Positions 1 to 6,932 are shown, numbered from the stretch's first letter. The stretch: DNA of 9,575 nt from Archaeoglobales archaeon (GCA_003662985.1 QMZD01000043.1:1-9575); one strand, 5' to 3'. Numbers and translations: made by a program. Notes: a model not told the origin generated them from the sequence alone.

Positions 1-73
1 AAATAATGGAATTGTATTGAATATTTTGAAACACCTAATTTTTAATTGAAATATCAGGTTTGACATCTATAAG

Positions 74-118
74 TTATAAAGTATGTTCCACAATGGACAA
101 TTAATTAGACTTTTAACA
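74..118 (+). promoter_or_regulatory. Possible promoter elements ahead of the small membrane protein gene
   Basis: Two TATA-like tracts lie in the AT-rich leader: TTATAAA at 74-80 and TTTTAACA at 111-118. The first would start a transcript near 105 with a leader of about 40 bases. The second is centred about 29 bases before the ATG at 144, slightly far for the leaderless spacing seen elsewhere in this window. I cannot choose between them. The first 60 bases could also hold the last codons of an upstream gene: a frame open from base 2 stops at about 49. Confidence 0.3.
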
Positions 119-143
119 AATAACAAAGAAGTCGAGATTTGAG

Positions 144-272
144 ATGGAGGAGATAATAGAAACTCCTAAAACACCAGAGACTAAGGCAACCCTAAGATTT
201 GAAGCATTAATGGGGTTAATTGGCATAATAGCTGCCTTAACATTGACGATCGTAATGAAATTTAAAAAGTAA
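144..272 (+). CDS. Small single-pass membrane protein, 42 residues
   Basis: I do not recognise a family. The first 20 residues are polar and rich in Glu, Thr and Pro. A hydrophobic stretch of about 18 residues (roughly 22-39: LMGLIGIIAALTLTIVM) follows, and the protein ends in a basic KFKK tail. By the positive-inside rule the C-terminus would be cytoplasmic and the N-terminus outside. The frame is closed by a stop at 114-116 and has no alternative start before 144, so this is not the tail of a longer visible gene. No clear Shine-Dalgarno precedes the ATG. It lies 68 bases before the NrfD-type gene, which has its own promoter, so the two may not be strictly co-transcribed. The shape resembles the C-terminal membrane anchor of group 1 [NiFe]-hydrogenase small subunits or small accessory subunits of oxidoreductases; this is inference. 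The protein-like composition makes a real gene likely but not certain. Confidence 0.5.
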   Translation: MEEIIETPKTPETKATLRFEALMGLIGIIAALTLTIVMKFKK

Positions 273-304
273 TTATTAATTTTTAAAATTATTCAGATAA
301 CTTT

Positions 305-319
305 AGAAAAATTTAAAAG
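305..319 (+). promoter_or_regulatory. Leaderless promoter (BRE plus TATA) of the NrfD-type operon
   Basis: A purine-rich AGAAAAA at 305-311 directly precedes TTTAAAAG at 312-319. The box is centred about 25 bases before the ATG at 341, so archaeal RNA polymerase would start at or next to that ATG. No Shine-Dalgarno is present before 341. An out-of-frame ATG at 324 hits a stop after five further codons and would lie upstream of the predicted transcript start. Confidence 0.6.
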
Positions 320-340
320 TATCATGCGTGGTTTTCACAC

Positions 341-1531
341 ATGAATGGCAAGGAAATTACGTTCATTGTGGTTTCACTCCTTATTATCTTTATAGGAGCT
401 TTGAGCATATATCAAATGCATACACAACCTATCTTACCAATCGAACCCTATGAAACTGCCTTAGGTATACCATGGAGATTGCTTGTAGCCCAATATGTCT
501 TTTTTGCTGTCTCCGCAACAGGATTGTGCATTGTTGTCTCCTTAGGTGAACTTTTTGGTGTAAAAAAGTTGGAAAAAATAGCGAAAGAAGGCTTGGTAAT
601 GGCTCTTGTAATGATCTTGATTGGTTTAATGACAATAGGTTTAGAAATAGAGCAAGTTATGAGAGGTTCGTATGCAATGCTTGGACACACAAATCCTAGC
701 AGTTTAATGTTCTGGATGATAATGTTTTATGTTTTGTATTTAATATTTCTTAGTTTTGAAACCTGGTTTCTTCTCTACGATGATCTCCTAATTCAAGCAA
801 ACGAAGGTGGATTAAGAAGTTTTGTGGCGAAACTTTTAACATTAATTAAAATAGAGAACTCAAAGGAATATGCAAAAGTATTAGGTATGATAAAGTTAGT
901 TACTGCAGTTATTGCAACAAGTACGCTAGGAGCTTTGTTTAGTGTAACTCACCTAAAACTCTGGCACGACCCACTATTACCAATCTATTTCATACTGACT
1001 GCAATAGTTTCTGGAGCGGCATTAATCGTGATAGGTGTTTATTTGACAGATTATTTTAAAGGATTGAATGAAAGACATGAGGTTTTTCAGACACTTAGGC
1101 ATGTTTTAGTTGTTTCAATAATAGTTACGATATTATTTACAGCTTGGAAGTTGATAATAAAAGCATATCCAAACTCAACCCTGCTTTCGAGAATGGCTGT
1201 TTATAATTTGATGTCTGATTATGCAATAAACTTCTGGGTTTTTGAGTTTCTTATCGGGCTAATTTTACCACTTATGCTACTAATCTTACCTAAGACTGGG
1301 CAAAAAATCGAAGGCATCTTTGTATCTTCTCTCTTAGTAATAACAGGGATGGTGTTTTGTAGAATAGATCACGTTGTAGTTGGGCAACTAACAATGAAAA
1401 TTTCAGGCATAGACGTCACTTTTGTTTCTTTCCACCCTCTCGAAATTCTATCTTCAATTGGATTTGTTGCGCTGTTTGTATTTGGGTATTACTTAGCTCA
1501 TAAGCTATTACCTCTGGGGGTGGAGGTATGA
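341..1531 (+). CDS. NrfD/DsrP/HybB-family integral membrane quinone-reactive subunit
   Basis: This 396-residue protein has about ten hydrophobic helices (near 6-25, 46-68, 83-101, 121-146, 182-202, 213-235, 254-273, 298-317, 325-340 and 366-389). That matches the ten-helix branch of the NrfD/PsrC superfamily, which includes HybB, DsrP and ActC and averages about 400 residues. Family-like signatures are the PWRLLVAQYVFF stretch entering helix 2, acidic residues in helices 3 and 4 (E102, E104, E140), and a C-terminal FHPLEI loop before the last helix that resembles the PSxxE loop of HybB and DsrP. NrfD proteins carry no cofactor. They oxidise or reduce membrane quinones and exchange electrons with a bound iron-sulfur subunit, which is the next gene, overlapping by four bases (ATGA). 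The start is set by the leaderless promoter. The family call is firm; which of HybB, DsrP or PsrC it matches best is not. Confidence 0.88.
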   Translation: MNGKEITFIVVSLLIIFIGALSIYQMHTQPILPIEPYETALGIPWRLLVAQYVFFAVSATGLCIVVSLGELFGVKKLEKIAKEGLVMALVMILIGLMTIGLEIEQVMRGSYAMLGHTNPSSLMFWMIMFYVLYLIFLSFETWFLLYDDLLIQANEGGLRSFVAKLLTLIKIENSKEYAKVLGMIKLVTAVIATSTLGALFSVTHLKLWHDPLLPIYFILTAIVSGAALIVIGVYLTDYFKGLNERHEVFQTLRHVLVVSIIVTILFTAWKLIIKAYPNSTLLSRMAVYNLMSDYAINFWVFEFLIGLILPLMLLILPKTGQKIEGIFVSSLLVITGMVFCRIDHVVVGQLTMKISGIDVTFVSFHPLEILSSIGFVALFVFGYYLAHKLLPLGVEV

Positions 1532-2262
1532 AGAGAAGAGATTTCATCAAATTAATCGCTACCCTCACAATCTCAGCACCAATTGTAAAAGCCTTAACCA
1601 CACAAGAGCAAGAGACTGATAAGAGCTATGCATTTGTGGTAGACGTAAACAAGTGTATAGGGTGTGGAAATTGTGTTATTGCTTGTAAGGTTGAAAATGA
1701 TGTGCCAATGGATTTGCCGATAGCAAGAACGTGGGTTGAAGGGTATTCGATTGATGAAAATGTGCCACTCTCAAAGACTAAGGTGCAAAAAATTGTGATG
1801 AACACGGCAAAAAACCCTTTTTTGGATAAGAAAAATTGGAGATACAGTAAAAACTTCCTCGTTCCAAAATTATGTAACCATTGTGCAAATGCCCCATGTG
1901 TTAATGTTTGTCCTGTATATGCGAGATTTCACACAAAAGAGGGGGTTGTGTTAGTTGATAAAAACACTTGTATTGGGTGTAAATACTGCATCGTTGCCTG
2001 TCCATACGGTGCAACGTTTTTGAATCCTGAAGAAAAAGTGACAGACAAGTGTACATTTTGTTTCCACAGAATCACAAAAGGGTTGAAACCAGCATGCGTT
2101 GAAGTTTGCCCAACAGGGGCGAGAAGTTTTGGAGATTTGAATGATAAAGAAAGCATTGTTTACAAAATATTGAAGGAAAAGGAATTCTCAGTCTTGAAGC
2201 CTGAAGAGGGAACGTTACCAAGGGTGTTTTACTTGGGACTGGAAGAATACTTGGTGGAGTGA
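1528..2262 (+). CDS. Tat-exported ferredoxin subunit with four [4Fe-4S] clusters (DsrO/HybA/NrfC type)
   Basis: This 244-residue protein starts with MKRRDFIKL, a good twin-arginine signal (R3, R4, F6, K8), followed by a short hydrophobic stretch to about residue 23. It should therefore fold with its clusters in the cytoplasm and act outside. Sixteen cysteines form four groups: C43/C46/C49/C53, C116/C119/C124/C128, C148/C151/C154/C158 and C175/C178/C190/C194. The final group, with its 11-residue gap, is typical of the DmsB/NrfC/HybA/DsrO family. Its role would be to wire the NrfD-type quinone site to an exported redox partner. The ATG lies inside the stop of the preceding gene, and a GGGGGTGGAGGT tract just upstream can serve as ribosome site, so translation is probably coupled. 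The mature Tat-cleaved form fits DsrO and HybA better than the cytoplasmic DmsB type. All four cluster motifs are intact. Confidence 0.92.
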   Translation: MKRRDFIKLIATLTISAPIVKALTTQEQETDKSYAFVVDVNKCIGCGNCVIACKVENDVPMDLPIARTWVEGYSIDENVPLSKTKVQKIVMNTAKNPFLDKKNWRYSKNFLVPKLCNHCANAPCVNVCPVYARFHTKEGVVLVDKNTCIGCKYCIVACPYGATFLNPEEKVTDKCTFCFHRITKGLKPACVEVCPTGARSFGDLNDKESIVYKILKEKEFSVLKPEEGTLPRVFYLGLEEYLVE

Positions 2263-2266
2263 GAAG

Positions 2267-2689
2267 ATGAAAAAGGCAGTAATTTTTGGTTTAGCATTTG
2301 CAGCAATTGTTTACATAGCTTTACTATCATATGTTCTTATAATTTCGATGCCATCGAAAGAAGAGAGTAAAGAGAAGTGGATAGAAACTGAAAAAGAAAA
2401 AGAAATCAGTTTTGCTGGAATGGATGTTTGTAGAGAATGCCATTTTGAAACTTACAAAGTTTTAATGTCTGGTAACCATTCAACAGTTTCTTGTGAGGCT
2501 TGCCACTGGGTTGGGAAGGAGCATGTAATTAAAAAGGATGCTGAGAGTGTTAAGATTAAGAGAAATGAGAGTTGGGATTTATGCCTTAAATGTCATCTAA
2601 AAACTCCAGCAAATAAGATTAAGACAATTATACCTTCAGAACATGCAAAGGGTTTATACTGCGTTGTTTGTCATGAACCTCATAAATAG
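2267..2689 (+). CDS. Membrane-anchored tetraheme cytochrome c
   Basis: This 140-residue protein has one N-terminal hydrophobic segment (about 4-27), which acts as uncleaved anchor or signal. A charged linker (31-47) rich in Lys and Glu follows, then a heme domain with four CxxCH motifs: C55-H59, C76-H80, C106-H110 and C132-H136. Exactly four other histidines exist (H71, H86, H126, H139), giving the eight needed for four bis-histidine hemes. The domain would face outside, next to the exported ferredoxin. It starts four bases after the preceding stop, with GGTGGAGTGA at that stop as ribosome site, so it belongs to the same operon. Position and size recall DsrJ, which has three hemes, or NrfH/NapC-type cytochromes, which have four hemes but a different binding-site pattern. 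I would not assign either name. It is expected to be the terminal electron carrier of this module. Confidence 0.88.
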   Translation: MKKAVIFGLAFAAIVYIALLSYVLIISMPSKEESKEKWIETEKEKEISFAGMDVCRECHFETYKVLMSGNHSTVSCEACHWVGKEHVIKKDAESVKIKRNESWDLCLKCHLKTPANKIKTIIPSEHAKGLYCVVCHEPHK

Positions 2690-2693
2690 TTCA

Positions 2694-2727
2694 AATAGTT
2701 TTTAAGTTTAAACAAAAAATTACTATT
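2694..2727 (+). terminator. Possible terminator hairpin after the cytochrome gene
   Basis: Five bases after the stop, AATAG at 2694-2698 can pair with CTATT at 2723-2727, and the adjoining T-run can pair with the A-run at 2714-2719. GTTTAAAC at 2706-2713 is itself palindromic. The T-rich stretch 2699-2709 could by itself act as an archaeal T-tract terminator. The structure is AT-only and weak. Confidence 0.3.
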
Positions 2728-2811
2728 TATATAATAGAGGCAAGGATGAGTTTTACATCAAAGCTTTTCGATGAGTGGAAAATATTCTAGGACCATACAT
2801 AATTAATATTA

Positions 2812-2828
2812 CCGAAAAGTTTATAAAA
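2812..2828 (+). promoter_or_regulatory. Leaderless promoter (BRE plus TATA) of the DsrE-like gene
   Basis: CCGAAAAG at 2812-2819 is followed by TTTATAAAA at 2820-2828, centred 26 bases before the ATG at 2850. This is a strong archaeal promoter by eye. No Shine-Dalgarno precedes the ATG, so the mRNA is probably leaderless. The same CGAAA(A)GTTTAT core precedes hypA. Confidence 0.7.
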
Positions 2829-2849
2829 ATTAATAGTTAATCGATTTCC

Positions 2850-3227
2850 ATGGGAAAGCATCTAATAATCCTAAATAGTGGTCCAGAGGATCCAAGCAGG
2901 GCAACTGCTGCTCTCTTAACAGCGAAAGCTTTAAAGGAGAAGGGTGAGGAGGTGACAATCTGGCTCTATAATCAGGCAGTCTATCTTGCAGTTGAAGGCA
3001 CAGCTTCTGAAGTTCAAGCCCCAGGACTGCCACCGTTTGAAGATCTGTTCCTTTTTCTAACGGAGGCAAACCCCTCTCCAATATACATCGGTATATCTTG
3101 TGCGATTGGTAGAGGTCTAGTTGACGCTCAGGGTAACCCAAAAGTTAAATTTGCCGCGGGGGAGCTTGCTTCTCCCCCTAAACTTGCTGAACTGATAAAA
3201 GAGTCTGAACATATCATAACTTTCTAA
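2850..3227 (+). CDS. DsrE-like small sulfur-relay/peroxiredoxin-fold protein
   Basis: This 125-residue soluble protein opens with a beta strand (HLIILNSG), then a helix containing PSRATAALLTAKALKEKG, then a second strand (VTIWLYNQAV). It later has IYIGISCAIGRGL with a single cysteine, C84, in the position where DsrE/DsrF-type proteins carry their conserved cysteine before a Arg-Gly pair. The fold and length fit the DsrE family, whose members bind sulfur on cysteine or act in sulfur relays, often as oligomers. C84 is the only cysteine, so a two-cysteine disulfide mechanism is excluded within one chain. It forms its own unit: a promoter before it, a T-tract after it, convergent with hypE. Its base composition looks richer in G and C than the flanking spacers. 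Substrate and partner are unknown, and nearness to the respiratory module does not prove a link. Confidence 0.72.
   Translation: MGKHLIILNSGPEDPSRATAALLTAKALKEKGEEVTIWLYNQAVYLAVEGTASEVQAPGLPPFEDLFLFLTEANPSPIYIGISCAIGRGLVDAQGNPKVKFAAGELASPPKLAELIKESEHIITF
3158..3178 (+). repeat. GC-rich perfect inverted repeat inside the DsrE-like gene
   Basis: GGGGGAG at 3158-3164 is perfectly complementary to CTCCCCC at 3172-3178 across a 7-base loop. It encodes the Ala-Gly-Glu-Leu-Ala-Ser-Pro-Pro stretch near the C-terminus. It is the most GC-rich hairpin noticed in the window, about 50 bases before the stop. Confidence 0.5.
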
Positions 3228-3228
3228 C

Positions 3229-3242
3229 TTTTTTTATTTTAT
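3229..3242 (+). terminator. T-tract terminator of the DsrE-like gene
   Basis: A nearly uninterrupted T run (seven T, one A, four T, then AT) starts one base after the stop codon region. Archaeal termination commonly uses such T-rich tracts without a hairpin. Confidence 0.6.
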
Positions 3243-3486
3243 ACGGTAGAAAAAATTTGTTCTCCAATACTAAACTGGATATAGAAAGAGAAGAGAAAAA
3301 AACCTTAACACAAATATTAATTTGTAAGTTTTAATCTAAACTTATTAGGAAATTACATTGTTATGATTTCAAACCGGTGAAAAGAAGCTCTCTGTCCATA
3401 GTATACATTACGATTAGGATTCAGAGAAAAAGAATATTCAGAAATGCTACTATTTTCCATATCACTTCAGTTAAAAAGTGTGAACA
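3243..3486. other. AT-rich convergent spacer with minus-strand pyrimidine tracts
   Basis: I see no convincing gene here. The open frame from 3377 on the plus strand continues antisense into hypE and has no family character. Read on the minus strand downstream of hypE, the spacer offers several pyrimidine tracts suited to terminate the hypFE transcript: TTTTT at 3473-3477, TCTTTTTCTCTG at 3423-3434, and a 20-base pure pyrimidine run at 3283-3302. A 6-base inverted repeat, ACAAAT/ATTTGT with a 4-base loop, lies at 3310-3325. No tRNA or C/D-box RNA signature was recognised. Confidence 0.5.
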
Positions 3487-4524
3487 TCAACATACTCTCG
3501 GAATTGGATCTGCAGTTGGAGGAGGGAGAATCTTGCGAGTACCTATTGAAGTCTCAATAACTACCTCTTCATACTCGGATGTCGCACGGCCAACAATTGC
3601 AGCATTCTTTTGTCCAGCTCTTTTAAGAGCCTTAAGAACATCTTCGGCTTGATCTGCAACCACCCCCATAACAACTTTACCCTCATTTGCCATAATGAGT
3701 GGATCGAGACCAAGTACATTGCAGAAGCTCTTTACATCATCTTTCATGGGTATTTTCTCTTCTTCAACGAGAATTCCAATACCACTCTTCTCAGCCATCT
3801 CGTTGAGAACTGCGGCAACTCCACCTCTTGTTGGATCTTTCATGGCTGTGATGCCACCAGTCTCGAGAGCATATCTCAGGAAAAGCCAGACCGGATAGAC
3901 GTCAGATCTCACATCGAGTTCAAAGCCAAAACCCCCTCTACCCGCCATAATAGCTGCTGCATGCTCTGCTATGTTACCGGTTATTATTATTGCGTCACCA
4001 TCTGCAAGCCCGCTATCTCTAACCCATGAGTGGGGATAATCTCGGTACTCTCTAACGACGCTAAGGTTCTTCTCAAGGTGCTCGTTTCTCAATCCAATGC
4101 CCGTTGTGTTAACAGCAATTCCGATACCAACTTCGACCACTTTTGTATCCCCAGTTATTATTTTTGCATCTATTTTTTTAAGCCATTTAGCCATATCATC
4201 GAGGATCCAGTCCAGTGTCTTTAGGGAAAAGCCATCTTGGATAATTAGAGACATGGACATCACAGCTGGTTTTGCACCCAATACGGCAAGATCATTAGAA
4301 GTGCCGCAAACAGCGAGGCCGCCAATACTTCCTCCTGGAAAAACCGGAGGATTCACTACATACGAGTCGGTTGTAAACGCGTATTTGTCAAAATCAGAGG
4401 AATCTTCAAAATCTGAAAGAGCGATTTCCCCAGCCTTTGAGTCGAACCTTGATATAACATGCTTCTTGAGAAAATCCATCATATACTTTCCGCCAGCCCC
4501 GTCCTCCTTTCTAATCAGCTTCAT
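3487..4524 (-). CDS. hypE: HypE, carbamoyl dehydratase of hydrogenase cyanide-ligand synthesis
   Basis: HypE receives a carbamoyl group from HypF on its C-terminal cysteine and dehydrates it with ATP to a thiocyanate, which supplies CN to the iron of [NiFe] hydrogenase. The 345-residue length is normal or slightly long. Visible signatures are EDGAGGKYM at the N-terminus, TTDSYVVNPPVFPGG (51-65), AVCGTSNDLAVLGA (71-84), GDTKVVE (125-131), DPTRGGVAAVLNE (230-242) and MANEGKVVMG (278-287), all of the PurM/ThiL-like ATP-binding fold. The chain ends in PRVC, so the essential terminal C345 is present. A somewhat long segment near 150-172 separates the fold's halves. It begins 14 bases before the end of hypF, with an AAGGA ribosome site inside hypF, so the two are coupled. 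It is convergent with the DsrE-like gene. Confidence 0.97.
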   Translation of the reverse strand: MKLIRKEDGAGGKYMMDFLKKHVISRFDSKAGEIALSDFEDSSDFDKYAFTTDSYVVNPPVFPGGSIGGLAVCGTSNDLAVLGAKPAVMSMSLIIQDGFSLKTLDWILDDMAKWLKKIDAKIITGDTKVVEVGIGIAVNTTGIGLRNEHLEKNLSVVREYRDYPHSWVRDSGLADGDAIIITGNIAEHAAAIMAGRGGFGFELDVRSDVYPVWLFLRYALETGGITAMKDPTRGGVAAVLNEMAEKSGIGILVEEEKIPMKDDVKSFCNVLGLDPLIMANEGKVVMGVVADQAEDVLKALKRAGQKNAAIVGRATSEYEEVVIETSIGTRKILPPPTADPIPRVC

Positions 4525-6829
4525 GCAATCCTTCTAGAAATTTCGAGATATAAATCTGTCCGAAGCTTATACCATTATCCCCTGCAGCAACTTCTCTGTT
4601 GATTAAAAGCTCCACCCCTTTCTCGCTTAGATATCTCTCAACGAGCGGTGTCAGATAGGAATTGTAGGTAACGCCACCACTCATGACGACGGTGTTTTTT
4701 GTTTTCCTTGCCTCTTTTGCTGCAATCTTTGCAAGTCCATGAGCGAGGTAGTCTATCATCTGATAAGCGATGGTGCATTTATTTTCTCCCTCCAAATACC
4801 TTTCGAGAGCATCACAGACTATAGGTTTTATTCTAAGAACTTTCACGTCTGAGGTATTTGCTAATCCCTCAGTAATGAATGGAGACGGATAAACTGCCTC
4901 TTCCCTCTTGCTCGAAACGATTGGTTTGTAGTAGGGTTGACTCTCCTTTACACATGCTTCGAGTTTCATAGCCGGTTCACCCTCGTAAGTTCTTTCGAAA
5001 CATAACTCTAGCATGGTAGAACACGTGTCGAGATATCTGCCGGCTGAAGACGCCTTTACCACCGCTAAATTTTCATCTATCTGTTTTGCAAATAGCTCGA
5101 AGCTCTCACCTAGCTTAAGGTATTTGCCATAGGGTTCGAGAATGTTGTAGTCCTCTTTTTCTGTATACACTGATGAGAACAACACTCTTAGTGGGAATCG
5201 AATAGCAAGATCCCCTCCAAGAAGTTCAACAGTCTCAAGCCTTCCTATGCGTTCAAATTGCTGCTTTTCAAAGTCTATTAGGAGGACCTCACCTCCCCAA
5301 GTAGTTCCATCAAAGCCGTAACCAACACCATCAACCGCAATGGCAATAGCTTTGTCTATTCCTCTTTCTGCCATAACAGACATTCCATGGGCGAAGTGGT
5401 GCTGAACCCTAATGAGTCTAGAGTTTGCAGTTTCAGCCAGCTTTTCGGCAAAACGAGAAGTGTTATAGAGTGGATGAGCATCACATATCACCACGTCGAT
5501 CTTATCCATTCGGAGGAAAGATGTAAAGAAGTCCACGGCCTTCTTGAAAAACTCGTTGTACGTCTTGAAGTTTGATGTATTACCTATATACTGGGAAAGA
5601 ACAATTTTACCATCTCTCAGCAGTGCTATGGAGTTATACAACTCAGATCCAACTGCTATTGCGCTGATACTGGTATCTAGATTGAAGGTTTTCGGTACAA
5701 AACCCCGAGAGCGCCTGATTATCAACCTGTGATTTCCAACTATCTTAACTACTGAATCATCAATCCTATTGGCAATTACGAGGTTGTGTCGGAGCACAGC
5801 ATCAAGACCCAATTCAAATATGGAGTCATCTATGAACATAGGTTCTCCCGGCATATTTGCAGAAGTAAGGACGATGAAGTTTGTTTTCAAAAAACAGAAT
5901 AGTATGTGGTGAATCGGGGCATACGGCAACATTATACCAATTGTATCAAGATACGGTGCAACTGCGAAGAATGAATTGACGTCCTTCTTTCTCAGCACAG
6001 TTATTGGCCGGACAAAGCTAATCATTTCCCCCTCCTCTTCGCAGGTAAGTTCTGCTATCCTTTTTACAGCCTCAATATTCCTTGCCATTATTGCAAAGGG
6101 TTGTTGGGGCCTATTCAAAATCTTCCTGAGATTCCATACGATATCATCATTTGTAACACATGCAATGTGGTACCCACCAAAACCCTTGATTGCAATAATT
6201 TTACACAAATCTATGAGTTCTGCAGCCTTTATTATTCCGTCAAGCCCTTTTATTATCTTATCTCCTAGAACAAGCTCATACTCAGGGCCGCACTTTCTAC
6301 AGGCTATAGACTGAGCGTAATATCGCCTATCTTCAACCTCCCAGTACTCTTTACTACATTCGGTGCAGAGAGGGAAATCCGCAAATGTCGTGTTCTCCCT
6401 GTCATATGGAAGTCTCATCGCCACGCTGAATCGGGGACCACAGTCGGTGCAAGAGATAAAAGAGTAGAAGTATCTCCTGTTTTTAGGATCGAAAAGCTCA
6501 TTGAGACAAGTTTCACACGTAGCAACATCTGGAGGAGGGAGAGAGACCTCTTCTCTACTCCCCCCGCTTTTCTCAATTGTAAAGTCCTTGAAAGGTTTTA
6601 AATCAACTTTTTCCACTCTCACAAACTCAACAACTGAAATAGGCGGCTTTTCACTTTTGACTCTCTTAACGAATTCTTCAACGTCTTTGTCAATGAGAAC
6701 CTCAACCGTTCCATCACCAGTGTTTTTTACATAGCCTTTGAGCCCCATCGACTTTGCAAGTCTGTAAACAAAAGGGCGAAAACCAACTCCCTGGACAATC
6801 CCCTTTATTGTTAGTCTGTACATGGACAT
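4511..6829 (-). CDS. hypF: HypF, carbamoyltransferase of hydrogenase cyanide-ligand synthesis
   Basis: HypF converts carbamoyl phosphate and ATP to a carbamoyl-adenylate and passes the carbamoyl group to HypE. The 772 residues show the full domain order: an acylphosphatase domain (about 3-88) with GIVQGVGFRPFVYRLA; a zinc-finger pair with CxxC at 105-108, 127-130, 155-158 and 177-180; a YrdC-like domain (about 195-380) with LTSANMPGEP; and a Kae1/TobZ-like domain (about 390-760) with VQHHFAH (476-481), DGVGYGFDGTTWGGE (500-514), SSAGR (594-598), YEGEPAM (615-621) and MSGGV (716-720). The near-terminal motif reads GDNGISFGQ, where GDGG or NDGG is more usual. Start: the ATG at 6829 is favoured over the one at 6823 because a TATA box is centred 24 bases upstream and no Shine-Dalgarno is present. 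hypE follows with a 14-base overlap. Confidence 0.97.
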   Translation of the reverse strand: MSMYRLTIKGIVQGVGFRPFVYRLAKSMGLKGYVKNTGDGTVEVLIDKDVEEFVKRVKSEKPPISVVEFVRVEKVDLKPFKDFTIEKSGGSREEVSLPPPDVATCETCLNELFDPKNRRYFYSFISCTDCGPRFSVAMRLPYDRENTTFADFPLCTECSKEYWEVEDRRYYAQSIACRKCGPEYELVLGDKIIKGLDGIIKAAELIDLCKIIAIKGFGGYHIACVTNDDIVWNLRKILNRPQQPFAIMARNIEAVKRIAELTCEEEGEMISFVRPITVLRKKDVNSFFAVAPYLDTIGIMLPYAPIHHILFCFLKTNFIVLTSANMPGEPMFIDDSIFELGLDAVLRHNLVIANRIDDSVVKIVGNHRLIIRRSRGFVPKTFNLDTSISAIAVGSELYNSIALLRDGKIVLSQYIGNTSNFKTYNEFFKKAVDFFTSFLRMDKIDVVICDAHPLYNTSRFAEKLAETANSRLIRVQHHFAHGMSVMAERGIDKAIAIAVDGVGYGFDGTTWGGEVLLIDFEKQQFERIGRLETVELLGGDLAIRFPLRVLFSSVYTEKEDYNILEPYGKYLKLGESFELFAKQIDENLAVVKASSAGRYLDTCSTMLELCFERTYEGEPAMKLEACVKESQPYYKPIVSSKREEAVYPSPFITEGLANTSDVKVLRIKPIVCDALERYLEGENKCTIAYQMIDYLAHGLAKIAAKEARKTKNTVVMSGGVTYNSYLTPLVERYLSEKGVELLINREVAAGDNGISFGQIYISKFLEGLHEAD

Positions 6830-6848
6830 CAGAGGAAGTTTGTTTTAG

Positions 6849-6857
6849 TAAAATAAA
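6849..6857 (-). promoter_or_regulatory. Leaderless promoter of hypFE
   Basis: On the minus strand TTTATTTTA (plus coordinates 6849-6857) is centred 24 bases before the hypF ATG at 6829. The bases just before the ATG (ACTTCCTCTG) are pyrimidine-rich and cannot be a Shine-Dalgarno, which supports a leaderless start. The BRE here (AAAACTA) is less clear than at the other promoters. Confidence 0.55.
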
Positions 6858-6911
6858 TAGTTTTAGAGGTTACTAAACTTTAGCTAAGAATCACGCAAAA
6901 GGCATTGGACG

Positions 6912-6932
6912 ATTGTAGGCTTCGTTTACAAT
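6912..6932. repeat. Inverted repeat in the hypF-hypA divergent region
   Basis: ATTGTA at 6912-6917 and TACAAT at 6927-6932 are perfect complements around a 9-base centre. With a second palindrome, TTAGCTAA at 6880-6887, it lies between the two divergent promoters and could be an operator half-site pair. Six-base repeats arise easily by chance in AT-rich DNA, so the regulatory reading is a guess. Confidence 0.25.

Noticed and set aside
3158..3178. The GC-rich hairpin read as an intrinsic terminator of the DsrE-like gene
   Set aside because: It lies inside the coding sequence about 50 bases before the T-tract, and no T-run follows the stem directly.
3241..3486. A possible C/D-box or other small RNA in the convergent spacer (TATGATTTC near 3362)
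   Set aside because: The C-box match is poor and no D box sits at suitable spacing; the pattern is expected by chance in AT-rich DNA.
3377..4537. Several plus-strand frames opposite hypE (up to about 146 codons)
   Set aside because: They mirror the hypE coding sequence. hypE has complete motifs and the terminal cysteine, so these are shadows.
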